This document shows, one piece after another, positions 1-12,480 of a stretch of 64,000 nt of DNA. How positions within the stretch are numbered: position 1 is the first letter of the stretch; the number at the start of each line of letters is the position of its first letter. This DNA is from Bimuria novae-zelandiae CBS 107.79 (Eukaryota > Ascomycota > Dothideomycetes > Pleosporales > Didymosphaeriaceae). The notes beneath the pieces are model-generated. The model made no database searches and had not been told where the DNA came from. It was given only the letters and a program-made list of their open reading frames with translations. Where the stretch lies: assembly GCA_010015655.1 (NCBI GenBank), contig ML976663.1, forward strand, positions 277,617 through 341,616. The letters are read 5' to 3'. The position numbers were made by a program, and so were the translations under genes.

Positions 1-679
1 AGTAGTCCTTATTATTACTACTAACGTTGCCGGAGACCTGCGTCTCCTATATAATAAATTAACTATTAGGGACTTTAATAATAGGCGCCTATTTAGCTTT
101 TATATTAATTAAAAGTCTTTTTTAGTATAGTAATTAATAATAGAGATCTATAGAGTTACGCGTTATAAGGGAGACTTTAGTAGTGTTAAAAAGACTACTT
201 ATAATAATAAAAGCTACCTAAAACCTATTGCAACTATTTAAGTATTATATAAATTTTATATAAAGATTTTAAAGCCTCTTAGCCTTCTTTAGGTTATTAA
301 CACCAGACTACTAATTAGTATTAATATACTTAAACGTAGGGCTATTATAGATCTACTTACTTATATTTTTTTTAAAATAGTAACGCTATTAGCGTAACAC
401 TTTATTAATTTTTATTAATACTTTAAATTATAAGGCGTAACTTCTTTTAGGCGTTTATATATTTTATAAGTAATTATTAAAGGCACAGTGCAATAGCAGC
501 CTCCTGTTTAGTAGCCTTGTTAACTACCCGTTTGGCAGCTATCCTGCGGCAGTCTCCAGCGTAAATAGGGCCTCTGCCAGCGTTAATTACGCGCCTATTA
601 CGCCTACGCCGCTGCTCCCGGGCGTTCTCCGCAGCCTGTGTATTGTGGAGAGCTCGCTTAAGCCCTGCCGCCGCCCTAG
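1..679 (-). pseudogene. C-terminal part of a RIP-decayed pogo-like transposase, cut off by the Copia insertion
   Basis: The minus strand carries a basic C-terminal tail (about 679 down to 480) rich in Arg, followed by stop-filled AT-rich DNA. It reads in the same orientation as the decayed transposase at 6023-7581. The 5-bp duplication CCTAG on both sides of the Copia element (675-679 and 6023-6027) shows that the two parts were once joined. Arg-rich tails of this kind are common in fungal pogo/Fot1 transposases. Positions 1-470 show only stop-rich AT sequence. The assignment of the tail is inference; the split by the retroelement is direct. Confidence 0.5.
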
Positions 680-850
680 TGTCAGATAGAATAAGCTGCG
701 GTGAGGTCAGATCTGTACAATCGAGCAGGGACCACTTGGCTTGGCACACTAGCAAAATATCCGAAACCAACTGAACACAGTGGAGAATACAAAAAAAAAC
801 AATAAATACTATTAAGTTGCATTAACATCTACTTATTATACTATTTGACA
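680..850 (+). repeat. 5' LTR of the Copia element
   Basis: 171 bp, TGTCAGAT to TTTGACA. Differences from the solo LTR at 22315-22485 are C/T transitions, as RIP would give. The minus-strand reading frame across this LTR is a chance ORF. Confidence 0.93.
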
Positions 851-1539
851 ATTAAGAGTCTCACTGCCCTGACTGATATAATATGGCGCAATTCTTAAAC
901 CGCGATTCTACGGTACACCTGAACACCTCCGCAGACCATAGGGGGTGGAGAACATAACTCTAGGCAAGATGCGTAGTACATAATATTTAAGATAAAGTTA
1001 ATCTAAATTCAACCACGCTATTAACCTTAAAACCGCTACTAATAAGGGCTCTACTTATTACTAACTACGCGCCAGCCACGAATATCGAAGTCCTAATAAG
1101 ACTAACTAAACTATTAGCTAGAGGCTAGAAGGCTTTTAAAGAAGACCTTAAATACTATAAGATCCTCTTTAAGAAATATAAGAGCGATTAACATAAATAT
1201 AAAAAGGAGTAATTAAGCCTTTAGCACATCGTTGCGTTTATCTAATTAATTATATTACCGCACCTACTGCGCACATGTTGCCTGCCAGACAAGCCACTAT
1301 AATAGTGGATTACTAATCTGCAGAAGACAATTGGCATGAGCGACTAACTCAAACGAGAATAAGCACGTACCAGATACCGTGCGGCACTTAAGCTAATAAG
1401 AAGCCCTTAATAATAGGATACTTAGCTAGCTAAGTACGACGAAGCAGCTGCGGAAGCAGAAGCCTTCTAAGTTACTAAGCTATTATAAATTAATGTAATT
1501 ATAAAAGACTTTATAGATGCCGTAAATAAGGTTACTCCT

Positions 1540-4500
1540 ATATAGTCTACGAATTTTTAAGATAATGGTCGATTCGCAGCTGGCATGGATTAAAAAAAGA
1601 TAATATAACGCTTTTAAGAACACATAATAACAAATTATCCCCTTAGATTAAGGAAACATAAAGTATTTATATCTAATAATGCATTATTTTTCGCTAAAGG
1701 TGGTGCACCTACTTAGGGTAATAATAGGGACGCCTATCCTACTAAAAGCGCGTTATTAAAATAAAACTAGGGTAGACCTCGTAATTAACGTACAGCGGGC
1801 AGGAAAACCACCACGCTTAAATAGCCTGCAGATTTAGAGCCTATTACTATAAGAGGAGCAAAATGCCCTGCATGTGGACAACGCTATAGTATAAGGGACT
1901 GCTATTATGTTAATCTAGACAAGGCTCCTGAATGGTAGAAACTAAACGAGACTATTAGCGAGCTTATATAATTTAAGCGTGAGAAAGACGCAACGTTCTA
2001 GGGGCTAATTTATAGATAAAGTAGGACCTAATTAAGAATACTAATTACGAAATAATTGCACACTCCAACGCCCGAGATTCTTAAAGATTAACTAGAGGGC
2101 TAGAGAATTGCTACTACTAAAGTAGTTTTTAACTTAGCAGCAGGAGGGAGAGATGCTACTAACTATTTACTATAGAATTTATTTATCCTTAACTTAGGAT
2201 TAACCTGCTACATTACTAATAACCCTAATTGTATCTACAGTTTCCGACCACCACTGCCCGGAGACTATATATGGGCCGGAAATTCCAAAGTGTGGATTAG
2301 AGGATATGGGTCTATTAACCTCACTCTAAAGAACAATACTAAAATAATAAAATTAACCTTGTAAGATGTAGCTATTTGCCTAGACTTGTTATATAACTTA
2401 GTGTTATTCTAACTGTTAAGGCATAAAGGGATCTGGTGAGACATATAAATAGACCTAACTACTCTCTAAGGAGCTAAGAACAGAGCTATTAGAATTATAA
2501 CTAAGATATTTAGACAGTGGGTGCTGGAATACAATCCGCTACCACCTGCCATATATCACATATACAAGATCACTACAAGAACCAAAAGAAGACCGTAAAA
2601 GGCCTTAGCTATGCTATGGCACAAAAGACTAGGACACCTAGGCCTAGTGGCTATTAAACTCCTAGTGCAGCAAACTGAAGGGGTGCGTGTTAAAGGCATT
2701 ATAACTGTGGAATGCAACTTATGCGGGAGAGCAAAGTCTAGACGGCAGATAAGCCGCGCCCCACGAATAAACGAAGATGGACCTAGAGAGAGGCTTAGCA
2801 TTGACTTCCACACATACGAGATCTAAGGAGTCACTAAAGAGAAAAGTTAATTGCTAATTACTAATAAGTTTTTAGGCATGTAATAGGACCTCTACTTTAT
2901 AGATTACTAAATAATAAAGTTAATTATTAATGCCCTTTTAGTATTTATCTTATTCCTTAAGAACCACTACAATATCTCTGTTAAGACTATTAAAGCAGAC
3001 AACGAGATCGCTATAGTTAAACTAGAAGTTAAGAAATAGTTAATAACCTAAGGAATAATTATGGAGCCTTTCGCACTAGATACATAATCACAAAATGGAG
3101 GCGCAGAACGCTCAGGGGGTGTGAACAAGGAGAAAGCTCGTGCCATGCGACTTGATGCCAACCTATCCTGGGAGCTGTGGCCTGAGATTATAAGAGCCGC
3201 TGTATACCTCTACAATCGAACACCAAACTATGCAAATTACTGGAAAACACCATACGAGATATTCTTCACACGAGTTACTTTTAGCAATGGGATAGTCACG
3301 TTACTACGAAAACCTAATATTACACACTTAAAAGTGTACGGCTGCAAGGCATTTGCAATGACTAATAATACTTACTAAGGCAAATCACGCCTACAACGTC
3401 TTAACCCGAAGGCATGGATTGGTTATCTAGTTAGATACTAATTATTAAACATCTACTAAATATAGATACCGTCACTTGGCAAAGTGATAAGTATCCGGGA
3501 CGTTATCTTTAACGAAGAGTTAGTATTTAACAGGAAAATTAAGGACCTTATAGACAGTCTTATGCATAGCACGCTTTAAGAAATAGTAATATACGTAAGA
3601 ACTATTAAGTTGCTAACTCTTACCTAACAACTACAAACAGACTCCTTTTATAAGGATAAAGCCACTGTAGATTTGTTAAAATAACAAGATAAAGCAGATC
3701 CACCAGGCTACTATTAAGGAAGGAAGATTAGGGATAGCTACTTAATTCCTCTAACTACACCACCACCTGTCGCGTTACTTGCATAGTTAATAGCTAGAGA
3801 CTAAATAAGTCTAACGTAATAAGCGTCCTCTATAACTGTCTCCTAGGTAGTAGCTTTTATGGCGGGAACCCAAGCTAGCCGTATTAGAAAATACAAAGGA
3901 GAAGTTATAAATAAGGCTAAGATAATAAGAATGCTCGCTAAAGGCTTAAAGCCCTATTAAAGTTAACTTCTACCTCTATCGACGTGCTAAACTAAGCTTA
4001 AGGATTACCTAATAGGCAAGATATTTTAAGAGGCTAAGCAAGTGCACCTCGCAAGCCACTAAGAGATAAAATTATAGTTAGAAATTCTAGTAAAGAAGAT
4101 TAAACTAATAGGATAGCAGATCCTTAACTACATATAGGTATACACCTACAAACTTAATAAGCACTATCGCTTACTAAAGTGCAAGGCGCGACTAGTCGTC
4201 TAAGGCGATTAGTAATAAAATATTACCTCGCAAGACACTTACGCAGCCACGCTTGCCAGCCGGTTATTCTGAATAATAATGGCAATAGCAGCTTACTATG
4301 ATATGGAGCTCACGTAGTACGACGTCACCAACGCTTTTGTCCACGCAATAATAGATCGAGAGGTGTACATAAGAATGCCTTAGGGTTATTAGAAGCCTAG
4401 AACAATATTGTAAGTAAATAAAGCACTATACGGCCTTCGCATTTTACTACTCCTCTAGCAGAGAGAATTTACAACAACGCTTAAAGCGCTAGGCTTCTAG

Positions 4501-5725
4501 ACAGTGCCTCACGAGCCATGCTACCTAATTAAAAATAGAGTTATTATATTCTTCTACGTTAACGACATCATACTTGCGTACTATAAGGACAAAGAACAAG
4601 AAGCTTAACAAGTAATTAAACGCTTATAAGACAAGTATACTCTTACTAAAGGAAACAACCTTTAATAGTTTCTTAGCATAGTGTCAGATTTGATAGTGTT
4701 CTGTCACTTTGAGATAATGCAATGATGAGAATTTGATGGATGTGATGATTGATTGATAATGTTCGTGTTCTGTGTGTTCCTGGAATGCAGATGTGTACGA
4801 GGCTCCAAATAAGTGCCGCTGCAGCGCTAGCCCTATTTAGAATAGTACAAAAGAGAGAGTGCTCCAGCCTTATATCCACAACAGATAGAGGCTATATAAT
4901 CGGACACATAGAGGTTATACAGGACTAAACAAGCCGCAAGATTTAACTATCACAGGCCTCCTATTTAGACAAGATTAGCCAACTAGTAGACAAGACAAAT
5001 ATTTAACATGACACTCTAATAGCTGCGATTAAATTACTACTAAGGAAAGGGTTAGCAACACTAACTAAGATTAATAAATTTTAACGCAAGATTGGATCGC
5101 TGCTCTTTACTATAGTTACTACCAGGCTAGACATTGCCTTTGCAACATCACGATTAGCTCGATTTCTGTTAAACCTAGGGACTAAGCACTAAGACGTAGC
5201 AGACTAAGTTCTCCTATACCTTTAAAGCATAAAGCAGCGAGCCCTATAGCTTAGAGGTAACACTAGACTTTAGATTGTAAGCGATATATTATTTGCTAAT
5301 AATATAATAGACCGCAAGAGCTCCTAAGGTTACGCTATTAAGCTCTTCGGCGGTCTTATCGCCTGGAAAGCAAATAAATAAGACACTATAATAATATTAA
5401 CTACTAAGGCCGAGCTGTTAGCTCTCTCTTAGGTAGCTAAGGAAGCACTCTTTGTCTTAAGACTGCTTTAAGAACTTAAGATTAAACTAGACGCGCGCAC
5501 AGTTACTATTTAGTGTAATAATAAATAAACTATACGCCTAGTAACTAAGGAGGTTTCCCGCCTCCAAACCAAACTTTGGCATATAGACGTCCATAACCAC
5601 TGGATCCGACAAGAAGTATCTATAGGCAGGATTAAGGTGGAGCATATATAGTTAGTAGACATGATTGCTAATAGCCTTATAAAGGTGCTCTTTAAGAGCA
5701 AGTGGGAGGGTTTTCTCTAATAACT
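1540..5725 (+). pseudogene. RIP-broken Copia gag-pol
   Basis: Recognisable pieces occur in order in the plus frames. A zinc-knuckle-like segment lies at about 1861-1920 (CPACG start, then a later Cys). A protease region lies near 2180-2360. The GAG-pre-integrase motif HKRLGHLG followed by a Cys pair is at 2620-2760. Integrase core fragments are at 3121-3378 (YNRTPN, LKVYGCKAF). Reverse transcriptase is at about 4200-4600 (YDVTNAFVHA, LYGLR, and a YVND box in place of YVDD). RNase H is at about 5400-5720. Stops are almost all TAA/TAG, consistent with CAA/CAG/TGG changed by RIP. No frame longer than 85 codons survives, so the element cannot be autonomous. Confidence 0.85.
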
Positions 5726-5851
5726 TAGATTAGTTAATGTAGAGACTAAGGAGGTAACAAATACTATACCTCTTAAGGAGATTTAAGAGTAACTTAAAGA
5801 CCTTATAATTGCATAAGTGCCAGCTTAAAGAGTTTCCAAGCTGAAGGGGTG

Positions 5852-6022
5852 TGTCAGATAGAATAAGCTACGGTGAGTTTAGATCTGTATAATTGAGCAG
5901 GGACTACTTGGCTTGGCACACTAGTAAAATATCCGAAACAAACTGAACACAGTGGAGGATAACAAAAAAAACAATAAATACCATCAAGTTGCATCAACAT
6001 CTACTTATTATACCATCTGACA
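5852..6022 (+). repeat. 3' LTR of the Copia element
   Basis: 171 bp, TGTCAGAT to ATCTGACA, ending directly at the right-hand CCTAG duplication. It carries more transitions than the 5' LTR and a few other changes, so the two LTRs have diverged independently. Confidence 0.93.
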
Positions 6023-7581
6023 CCTAGCGAGCGCGGAGCTGCCTTTCAGCGTCGTAATAATGCCCTCCGCGATATCTCGCGGCAGTGTCTCCCTTAGTGT
6101 ATAGGCTATAGATTTCTCTTGTATATTAAGCGTACAAATTATTTTTAATATACTCTAGCTAATATCGCTAGGCGTATATTTAGGATAGCGTTTTTTAAAA
6201 TGGTGTAGTAAGCTCCTTAAACTAAGGTGTATTAGTTAAATTAAGTAGTTAATAGAGATATCGTTTACATAATAAAGGTAATAATTTATTAAGTATATTA
6301 GGCTATCCTTCCTCTAAGGAGGATAATAAAGTAGGTGTTAAGGGCCCTTATATAGCTTCTTCCTCTTCTAGCACGTCTTTAGCACTATTAGCGGCCTCCT
6401 AAGCTCTTAGAGGCTTAATTACCTGCTTTAAAGAGAAGGGCGATAGTCCTATACGCTTTTAACTACTTACAATTATACTAGGAGTAAACGTTTATTAATA
6501 GATTTATATAAGAGTTACTAAGAAATTAGTTTTACGTATATTAATCGCGCTACTACGCGAGGCCTAGTTAATTATTTTACTATAATAGTGCTTTAATAGC
6601 TAAAAATAGCCTACGTTAAGGGGCTATGATAGTTGTATTATATATAAAGGAATAGTAAATAGTTATATATTATTACTCTTTACGTACGTAGCAAACTCTT
6701 TTATTAAATAAAATCTATAGCTATTAATTAGGAAGAGACGCGTCCCTCTTTAATTATATTTTATAATAAACTTATTAAAGTGCTATATCTAATCTATAGC
6801 TATATAGTTATTACTATACCTACTATTAGTAATATTTATAAAGTAATCATTAGGCAAATTAACTGCCTAACTCTTGGATTAACCTTCACTTAATAATAAA
6901 TATTAGGTTAATTACTTAGCTATTTATAGAGACACACTTAATAAGGGATATAAGCTTTTTATTTATTAATATTAGAATAATTACTTGTCGTCTGTATTTT
7001 ATATATGCGTAAGAGGACTTTGTAACGCTAATCCTTACGCTAGTTTTGTCTATATTATATATATTATTATTAGTAACGCCCAGGCGCTGCCTGTACGATT
7101 CGAGCTTATTATACCACTTAAGAAGAGTCTTTAGCGACTGTGCAAGCTTTTACGCGAGCTCTATAGACGTTACCTTTACCTTCCTATATTTTATATAGGC
7201 AGTAAGCTACCTAGATGCCTAATTAACGCCTACGCGTGGCGGCGGACTGTCTCCTTTATAAGCTTTAGCTAGTAGGGCGTTAGCTTATTAACTAATAAGC
7301 TCCTTATATACGCTAAATCTAATATTATTAATTATATTGATAAATTATTTTAAAGCAAGTTCTTATTTATCTAAAAGCTTCTTATTTATAAACTAACGCG
7401 TTAACTTATTTTTAGTTTTTATAAGTGCCTGCGATAGGCGCTTGCGTAGGTAACTAATATTATAATTATAATAGTATATACTAATATTTAGGCGCGCTAA
7501 TCTTTAAAGCTTTATAATACTTTTTTTAATAATCTAAGACTTGTAGACGCATTTAGAGACCTCCTTCGCATTTCTAGGCAT
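6023..7581 (-). pseudogene. RIP-decayed pogo/Fot1-like transposase, N-terminal and catalytic part
   Basis: On the minus strand a reading starts at an ATG (7581-7579) with the N-terminus MPRNAKEV, passes a helix-turn-helix/CENP-B-like stretch, and reaches a decayed first-aspartate motif of the DDE domain near 7040 (YNIDKT, where pogo transposases have NMDETG). The downstream part is full of TAA/TAG stops. It ends at the Copia insertion and continues at 679-1. No terminal inverted repeats were found, so the borders are uncertain. Pogo-like identity rests on the DDE motif and the basic C-terminus. Confidence 0.55.
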
Positions 7582-8019
7582 TTTATTTGGTGTAAAAAGA
7601 CGCGTTTTTGATGATTTTAGGGCCTGTTTAGTGGCCGCAATCTCAACCTTGATTTCATCTCACTATACCAAAAGTAGGTAGACTAAGATAAATTTAATAT
7701 TATATTCAGTTTAAGCGTAATTTTAATATTATAAATAAAAGGCCTATCTTATAAGATAGCCCTAGCTAAATTAACCCTTACTAGTACTAATAAGATACTT
7801 ATTTATACCTATTTAGGCGCGAAATTATAATATTAACTAAGCTTAAAGTCTTAAGCTTAATCTTGCATAATTTTAGCATTTTTAACCTTTATAATACTTA
7901 GTAAAAAGAGTTTTATAGGCCTTATAAGAGCGTTAATAGTAATAACTTTAGTGTTAATTAATGCCGCTAAGATAGCCCCCCCCCCTTACAAGGGTAAACA
8001 AGTATAAAGATAATATATA
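7582..8019. other. AT-rich interval between two decayed transposons
   Basis: Stop-rich AT sequence with a run of ten C at 7977-7986. It probably contains the outer ends of the flanking pogo-like and Harbinger-like elements, but no inverted repeat pair was identified. No gene is visible. Confidence 0.5.
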
Positions 8020-9300
8020 TTTAAGGGCAGCATAGCTAGCCAGGTGCCTTACTAACGACTTATATTTATATAAGGAGATCTAACTATAGTGGAGGGCGTT
8101 TAAACAGCTCGTCGAGCACTATAGGCCACACGTTAGAGATAGCTAAATAATCGAGGTAGAGGAAAAAGTACTCACCTTTCTATACGTCTACGCGCAGGGC
8201 GCTGGCTGGCGGGAAGCTAAGCACTGCTATAGGCACTTATTAAGCACAATTACTACGTACGTATATAGAAACTTAGCTTAACTTTAGCTGACGCTAGTAG
8301 TAACTTTTATAAAGTCCTTATTATAGTGCTCTAGCTATACCTAAAAGTAGTATAGTTACCCTTTAGTAATATCCTAAAGGCCATTCGCGATAACCTAAAA
8401 TATATACTATTTTTTAAGGATTACGTAGGAGCTCTAGACGGGTTAAACTTTAAAGTCTATATACTAGCTAAGGACTAAAAGCAATACTAAAACTACTATA
8501 GATACCTAATATAGAATATGTTAGTGGCTATTAATTTTAATATAAACTTTATATACGTACTAGCTAGCTAGGAGGGCAGTACTTATAATAGTTAGGTGTT
8601 AAAGAATACTTGCCAACAGGGATTTATAGACGGCCGCAGACGCTTAGAAGAGCTATTTAACTATTATTATTTATTACTAAAAAATATTATTAAGTAGTGC
8701 TTTAGCGTCATTAAGCGTTGCTAGCGGGTTTTTAATAGGCCTTATAAGTTTAATATAAAGACTTAGGTTAAGCTTATATACGTCCTTATAGCTATATATA
8801 ACTTAATTAATAAGGAGGGTAGTATTAAGGAGGATTTTAATACGTTACTAGCGTATACGCATAAGCGTTATAAAAACTTCTTTTAGAAGGTTATAGTTAC
8901 AAAAGACTAGTAGCTAATAGAAAACCCTAATAGGATGCTGCTACGTAAGGTAATAGTAATAGAGATATAGGCGTTGTATAGACAAGTAATTTAAGAAAGT
9001 AAGGTGTAAAGGAGAAGGAGTAAGCTACGTAAGTAGAAAAACTTTATAGTAACGTCACGTTAAGAAGCTTAAAAATCTCTAGGTTAAACGCTTTAAGTAA
9101 GAGTACTTTAATCTATTACGCTAAAATATTAGCTACGTAAGGCGTAGTATACGTATTCTTTAGAGTAGCATGTCTACTAGCGTAAAATTAACTTTTTTAG
9201 AATAATAAAACTAATTTATATATAATAGGTATAAATTTTGCATAGGCTATAGGTAATTTAGAGTATATAACTTAAGAATAGCAACTACGCTAGTAACGCA
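8020..9300 (+). pseudogene. RIP-decayed PIF/Harbinger-type transposase
   Basis: Plus-strand fragments match the order of a DDE_Tnp_4 (PIF/Harbinger) transposase. About 8150-8280 gives a stretch like the family's Q-G-A-x-x-R-E segment. About 8420-8600 gives GALDGLNFKVY, then a region ending in EGSTYNS that corresponds to the family's G-x-x-G-S-x-x-D box, with the final Asp altered. About 8700-8830 gives CFSVIKRC and a final LHNF-like helix. All pieces are separated by TAG/TAA. The TIRs and 3-bp duplication expected of this superfamily were not found, so the boundaries are approximate. Confidence 0.6.
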
Positions 9301-9830
9301 CGAGCTACTATTATAAGTTTTAGTACTTTACTAGCTTTAACTTAAAGTCTCTTATACTTTATTTTTTTCTTATAACCTACCCTCTTCCTTCTACGTTAAG
9401 CTAATTATAGTAAGTTATAGCTACTTATTACGTAAGAGCCCTAGCTACTGCGCTATATATAATTTTACCTAAGCTTTTTATACTAATAGAGGCTTTAGAC
9501 TAAGGTAAAGCTTAGCCTAAAAGTGCGACTTAAATTTCTATATATTAGGTAGTTTTAGGCAAAAGTCTAAAATACTATAAGTTTTTAAAAAGTAATTAAT
9601 TACCTCCTTTTATAGGTCTTTAAAGAGAGTTTTAACTAATTCCCCTAGTTTTACTACTATATTACTAACTTACTTACTTAACTTATTACTTATAATTATC
9701 CTTTTATAAAACCTTCTTAATAATATCGCGCGCCTTTTACGCGCCTTTAAAGATACCTTATTATTATTATTATCTTTAGTACTATTAGAGTTTTATTACT
9801 TAACTAATATAATAATTAACTAATTAATAT
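9301..9830. other. AT-rich RIP-affected interval without a recognisable gene
   Basis: Continuous stop codons in all frames. It could be the rest of the Harbinger-like element or an unrelated repeat. Confidence 0.5.
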
Positions 9831-9835
9831 CCTTT

Positions 9836-10296
9836 TGTTAAGATCCCAAAGGGGTAGCTGGTCCCTAAGGGGCTAAGGTTGGTTCTCGGGCAGGAATACT
9901 GTAGTAGGACGGGAGAGGGTCGTAGTGATAGCTTACGCTTGTCACTAGGGTGTTAGTATTAAAGGTAGGTATAGTATAATCAAATTAACAAGGTTGCTTA
10001 TTCAGATCCAAACGATAGATTGATAAACAGGTTAAACACGGATACCATAAGGGTATTCGTGTTAGGTTATATACACAAGGTGTGAACATTACCGTCCGCC
10101 TCTCTTTCTGCCATCCCTGGGTTTCGCTGGATGGCAGTGCCGTCCATGGGTGGCACGCCTTCCACGATCTTGGCAGGATGGTATGTCTTGGCTTGGATGG
10201 TACGTCACGTGACCTCGGTTACGCGACCCCGCCGAGTGTCACCCCCACTGGAGGCCCGTTGGCCCTCCTTGTTCCATACATGTTCAGATCTTAACA
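9836..10296. repeat. Solo LTR, 461 bp, with target duplication CCTTT
   Basis: This GC-richer island in AT-rich DNA starts TGTTAAGATC and ends GATCTTAACA, an exact 10-bp terminal inverted repeat. It is flanked by CCTTT on both sides (9831-9835, 10297-10301). It has no coding interior. These are the signs of a solo LTR left by recombination between the LTRs of a full element. It has little RIP damage compared with its surroundings, so it probably arrived after the surrounding repeats were mutated. Two 70-codon ORFs inside it are incidental. Coding strand unknown. Confidence 0.88.
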
Positions 10297-10373
10297 CCTT
10301 TCTCCTAGCGCTATTAGCTATAACGCCGTTAAATAGTTACTAATAAAAATCCTTATTTTAGAGAGGTTTTATA

Positions 10374-10416
10374 ACGTGGTTCACCACCGAGCGGGCCAAC
10401 CCCACCGAGCGGGCCA
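10374..10416 (+). repeat. Left TIR of the pogo element
   Basis: Begins ACGTGGTTCACC and contains two direct copies of a CACCGAGCGGG-type motif. It is identical to the reverse complement of 12178-12220. Confidence 0.92.
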
Positions 10417-10439
10417 ACTTTGCTAAATGCAGCCCACCT

Positions 10440-12090
10440 CTAGCTTATACTATAATGCCATTACAACATAACGCGTAATAACCTTATACTAAAAGCGCAC
10501 TATAGCTTGCTATCTAAGCTATAATTAAAGATTATAATAAGAGTAAAAGACGTGTTATTATAGCCTTTAGCGTGCCTTAAATAATAGTATAACAACAACG
10601 CTAAGAAGTCCTCTCTTAACGCGATCGCGAGTCCAACTTAAAGAAGCTAACTAAGCTAGAGGAGGAGGCTCTAGTCTAACGTATACTTAAGCTTAACTAG
10701 CGAGGAATAGGTGCAATAAGGGATATAGTCTAAGATATAGCTAATAATCTACTTGCTAAGCGCGATAGATAGCCTATTAGTAAGTACTAGATAGACAGGC
10801 TTAAGACGCGTACGCCAGAAATTAAGCTTTAAAGAAGCTATCTATATAATTATTAGTAAGCCCTAAATAAAGATTTACGTATTATAACGCCCTAGTTCAA
10901 GCTAGTTACTAATATTAAGGCTAAGTACGGTATCGCTAATAACGACACGTACAACTTCGATAAGACAGGCTTTATAATAGGGGTAATACAGGGTTAGATA
11001 GTCTTTACAGGCTCTGAGAAGCGAAGCAACCTAAAGAAGATTTAACCTAGTAACTATAGGTAGGTTACTAATATCTAGGGTGTTAGCGCTAAAGGCTAGG
11101 CTCTACTACTCTTTCTTATCTTTTTTAGCAAGATTCTAATCACGTCCTAGTTCTATAATCTACCCTAAGACTAGGTTATTGAAGTTAGTCCTAATAGCTA
11201 GACGTTAAATAAGCTTGGCCTTGCCTAGCTAAGACATTTTAATACCTATACTAAGGCGCGTAGTTTGGGTGCACACTAGCTACTAATTATAGATAGTTAC
11301 GAGAGCTACTACTTACACGAATTCTATAAATACTATAAGGAACAGATGATTATTATTCTCTATATATCTTTACACTCATTACACCTCTTACAGCCACTTA
11401 ATGTAAGTTATTTTTCGCCTTTAAAGCGGGCGTATAGCAATAAGATTAGTAGCTTAGCATAGTACGGCACTAAGTAGATTAAGAAGGAGGCCTTTTTACT
11501 AGCCTTTAAAGTAGCTTTTAAAAAAGTAATAATAAAGGCGAACATCTGCGCAGGCTTTAGAGGCGCTAGATCAGTCCTATACAACCTAGAGGCGGTGTTA
11601 TTAAGACTTAATATAGTTCTTCGTACGCCAACTCCACCTAACGTAGAGGATACCTTATAGGAATTAAAAACACTAAGCAACCTCCGCAAGATAGAGGCTT
11701 AGTTAATACTAGTTTGTGAGCGTGTATAGAAGCATAGAGATTCACTAGTTTCTCCGCTTTTTAGAGCTGTTAAGTAGCTTAATAAAGGTGTTGCATTAAT
11801 AGGGCACGAAATAGTATTAATATAACAGGAAATAGCAGGGCTTCGCAAGATAGTAAAGATAGTAATAAAGGTAAAAAGTTAAAAGAGGAAGTATATTTAG
11901 GCAGCTAAGACACTTATAGTAAAAAAGGTAGTCAATTTAATGGCTAAAAAGGATAGTAGTAGGTAAAAGGAGGGTGAAGAGTCTGCAAAGAGGGTGCGTG
12001 GGTAGAGGCGCTGCAGACGTTGCGGCGAAGCTGGCCACAACGCTCGCACCTGCGCAGTAGAAATTATAGATGCATCTAATAGCGATAAGT
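10440..12090 (+). pseudogene. RIP-broken pogo transposase with C-terminal zinc knuckle
   Basis: Plus-frame pieces are the first catalytic motif (YNFDKTGF, about 10950-10980), the second (LLIIDSYESYYLHEF, about 11282-11330, a mutated form of the family LDGHGSH region) and the third (HSLHLLQPLNV followed by FSPLKRAYSN, about 11370-11450), where the expected Asp reads Asn. Near 12008-12060 the frame encodes CRRCGEAGHNARTC, a C-x2-C-x4-H-x4-C zinc knuckle. This tail is seen in a subset of fungal pogo transposases. Stops between the pieces are TAG/TAA. The Asp-to-Asn change at the third catalytic position is itself a G-to-A transition. Confidence 0.85.
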
Positions 12091-12177
12091 CTAAATAGTA
12101 TTTCTATATTCTGCGAATTATAGTAAATTATAGTGGTGTTGTAGGAGGCGCTTCGCAATAGACTGACTTTTAAAAAG

Positions 12178-12220
12178 TGGCCCGCTCGGTGGGGTTGGCC
12201 CGCTCGGTGGTGAACCACGT
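12178..12220 (-). repeat. Right TIR of the pogo element
   Basis: Perfect reverse complement of 10374-10416, with the same two tandem motif copies. Confidence 0.92.
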
Positions 12221-12296
12221 TATAGAACTTTTAAGCTTCTAGATACGCGTTAAAGTACGCGTTTAAAGACTTTTCGTTGCTAATAATAATACTAAA

Positions 12297-12480
12297 TGTC
12301 CGTACGCAGGGGCAATACGGCGAAGGGTATTCTATAAGGCCTAACACGTGATCACGTAGTTATCTTATATAATGTCCGTGCGTAGCTTGCTTCCTAAAAT
12401 ATCGCCACCTTCGTTCGTATAATAGAGAGATAAAGTAATTACGCGAACTAGTTACCCTTCCTATTACTTTATACGCTATA
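12297..12480 (+). repeat. 5' LTR of element A, left portion
   Basis: 184 bp colinear with 24960-25143 of the 3' LTR. It is interrupted after ...CGCTATA by the first base of element B and resumes at 18366. Confidence 0.92.

Larger units (their letters stand above)
680..6022 (+). mobile_element. Complete Ty1/Copia LTR retrotransposon, RIP-inactivated
   Basis: The element is 5343 bp, begins TGTCAGAT and ends ATCTGACA, and has two 171-bp LTRs (680-850 and 5852-6022). It is flanked by the exact 5-bp target duplication CCTAG (675-679, 6023-6027). A purine-rich tract ends just before the 3' LTR. The interior reads in the plus direction as Gag, protease, integrase, reverse transcriptase and RNase H, which is Copia order. 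All frames are broken by many TAA/TAG codons. It inserted into an older pogo-like transposon. A solo LTR of the same family is at 22315-22485. Confidence 0.93.
10374..12220 (+). mobile_element. Pogo/Fot1-type DNA transposon with 43-bp TIRs, RIP-inactivated
   Basis: The element is 1847 bp, bounded by perfect 43-bp inverted repeats (10374-10416, 12178-12220) and by TA on each side (10372-10373, 12221-12222), the expected pogo target duplication. Each TIR contains two tandem copies, 18 bp apart, of the word CACCGAGCGGGCCAAC (partly truncated at the inner end). The TIRs escaped the mutation that destroyed the interior. The length matches the 1.8-1.9 kb usual for Fot1-like elements. Confidence 0.92.

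Noticed and set aside
477..770. 97-codon minus-strand ORF at the left end
   Set aside because: It crosses from the old transposon tail into the Copia LTR; the first part is LTR sequence. Only the 479-679 portion has meaning, as a transposase remnant.
10082..10343. Two overlapping 70-codon ORFs
   Set aside because: They lie inside or at the edge of a solo LTR and have no protein features.
11408..11689. 93-codon minus-strand ORF in the first pogo element
   Set aside because: It is antisense to the transposase catalytic region.
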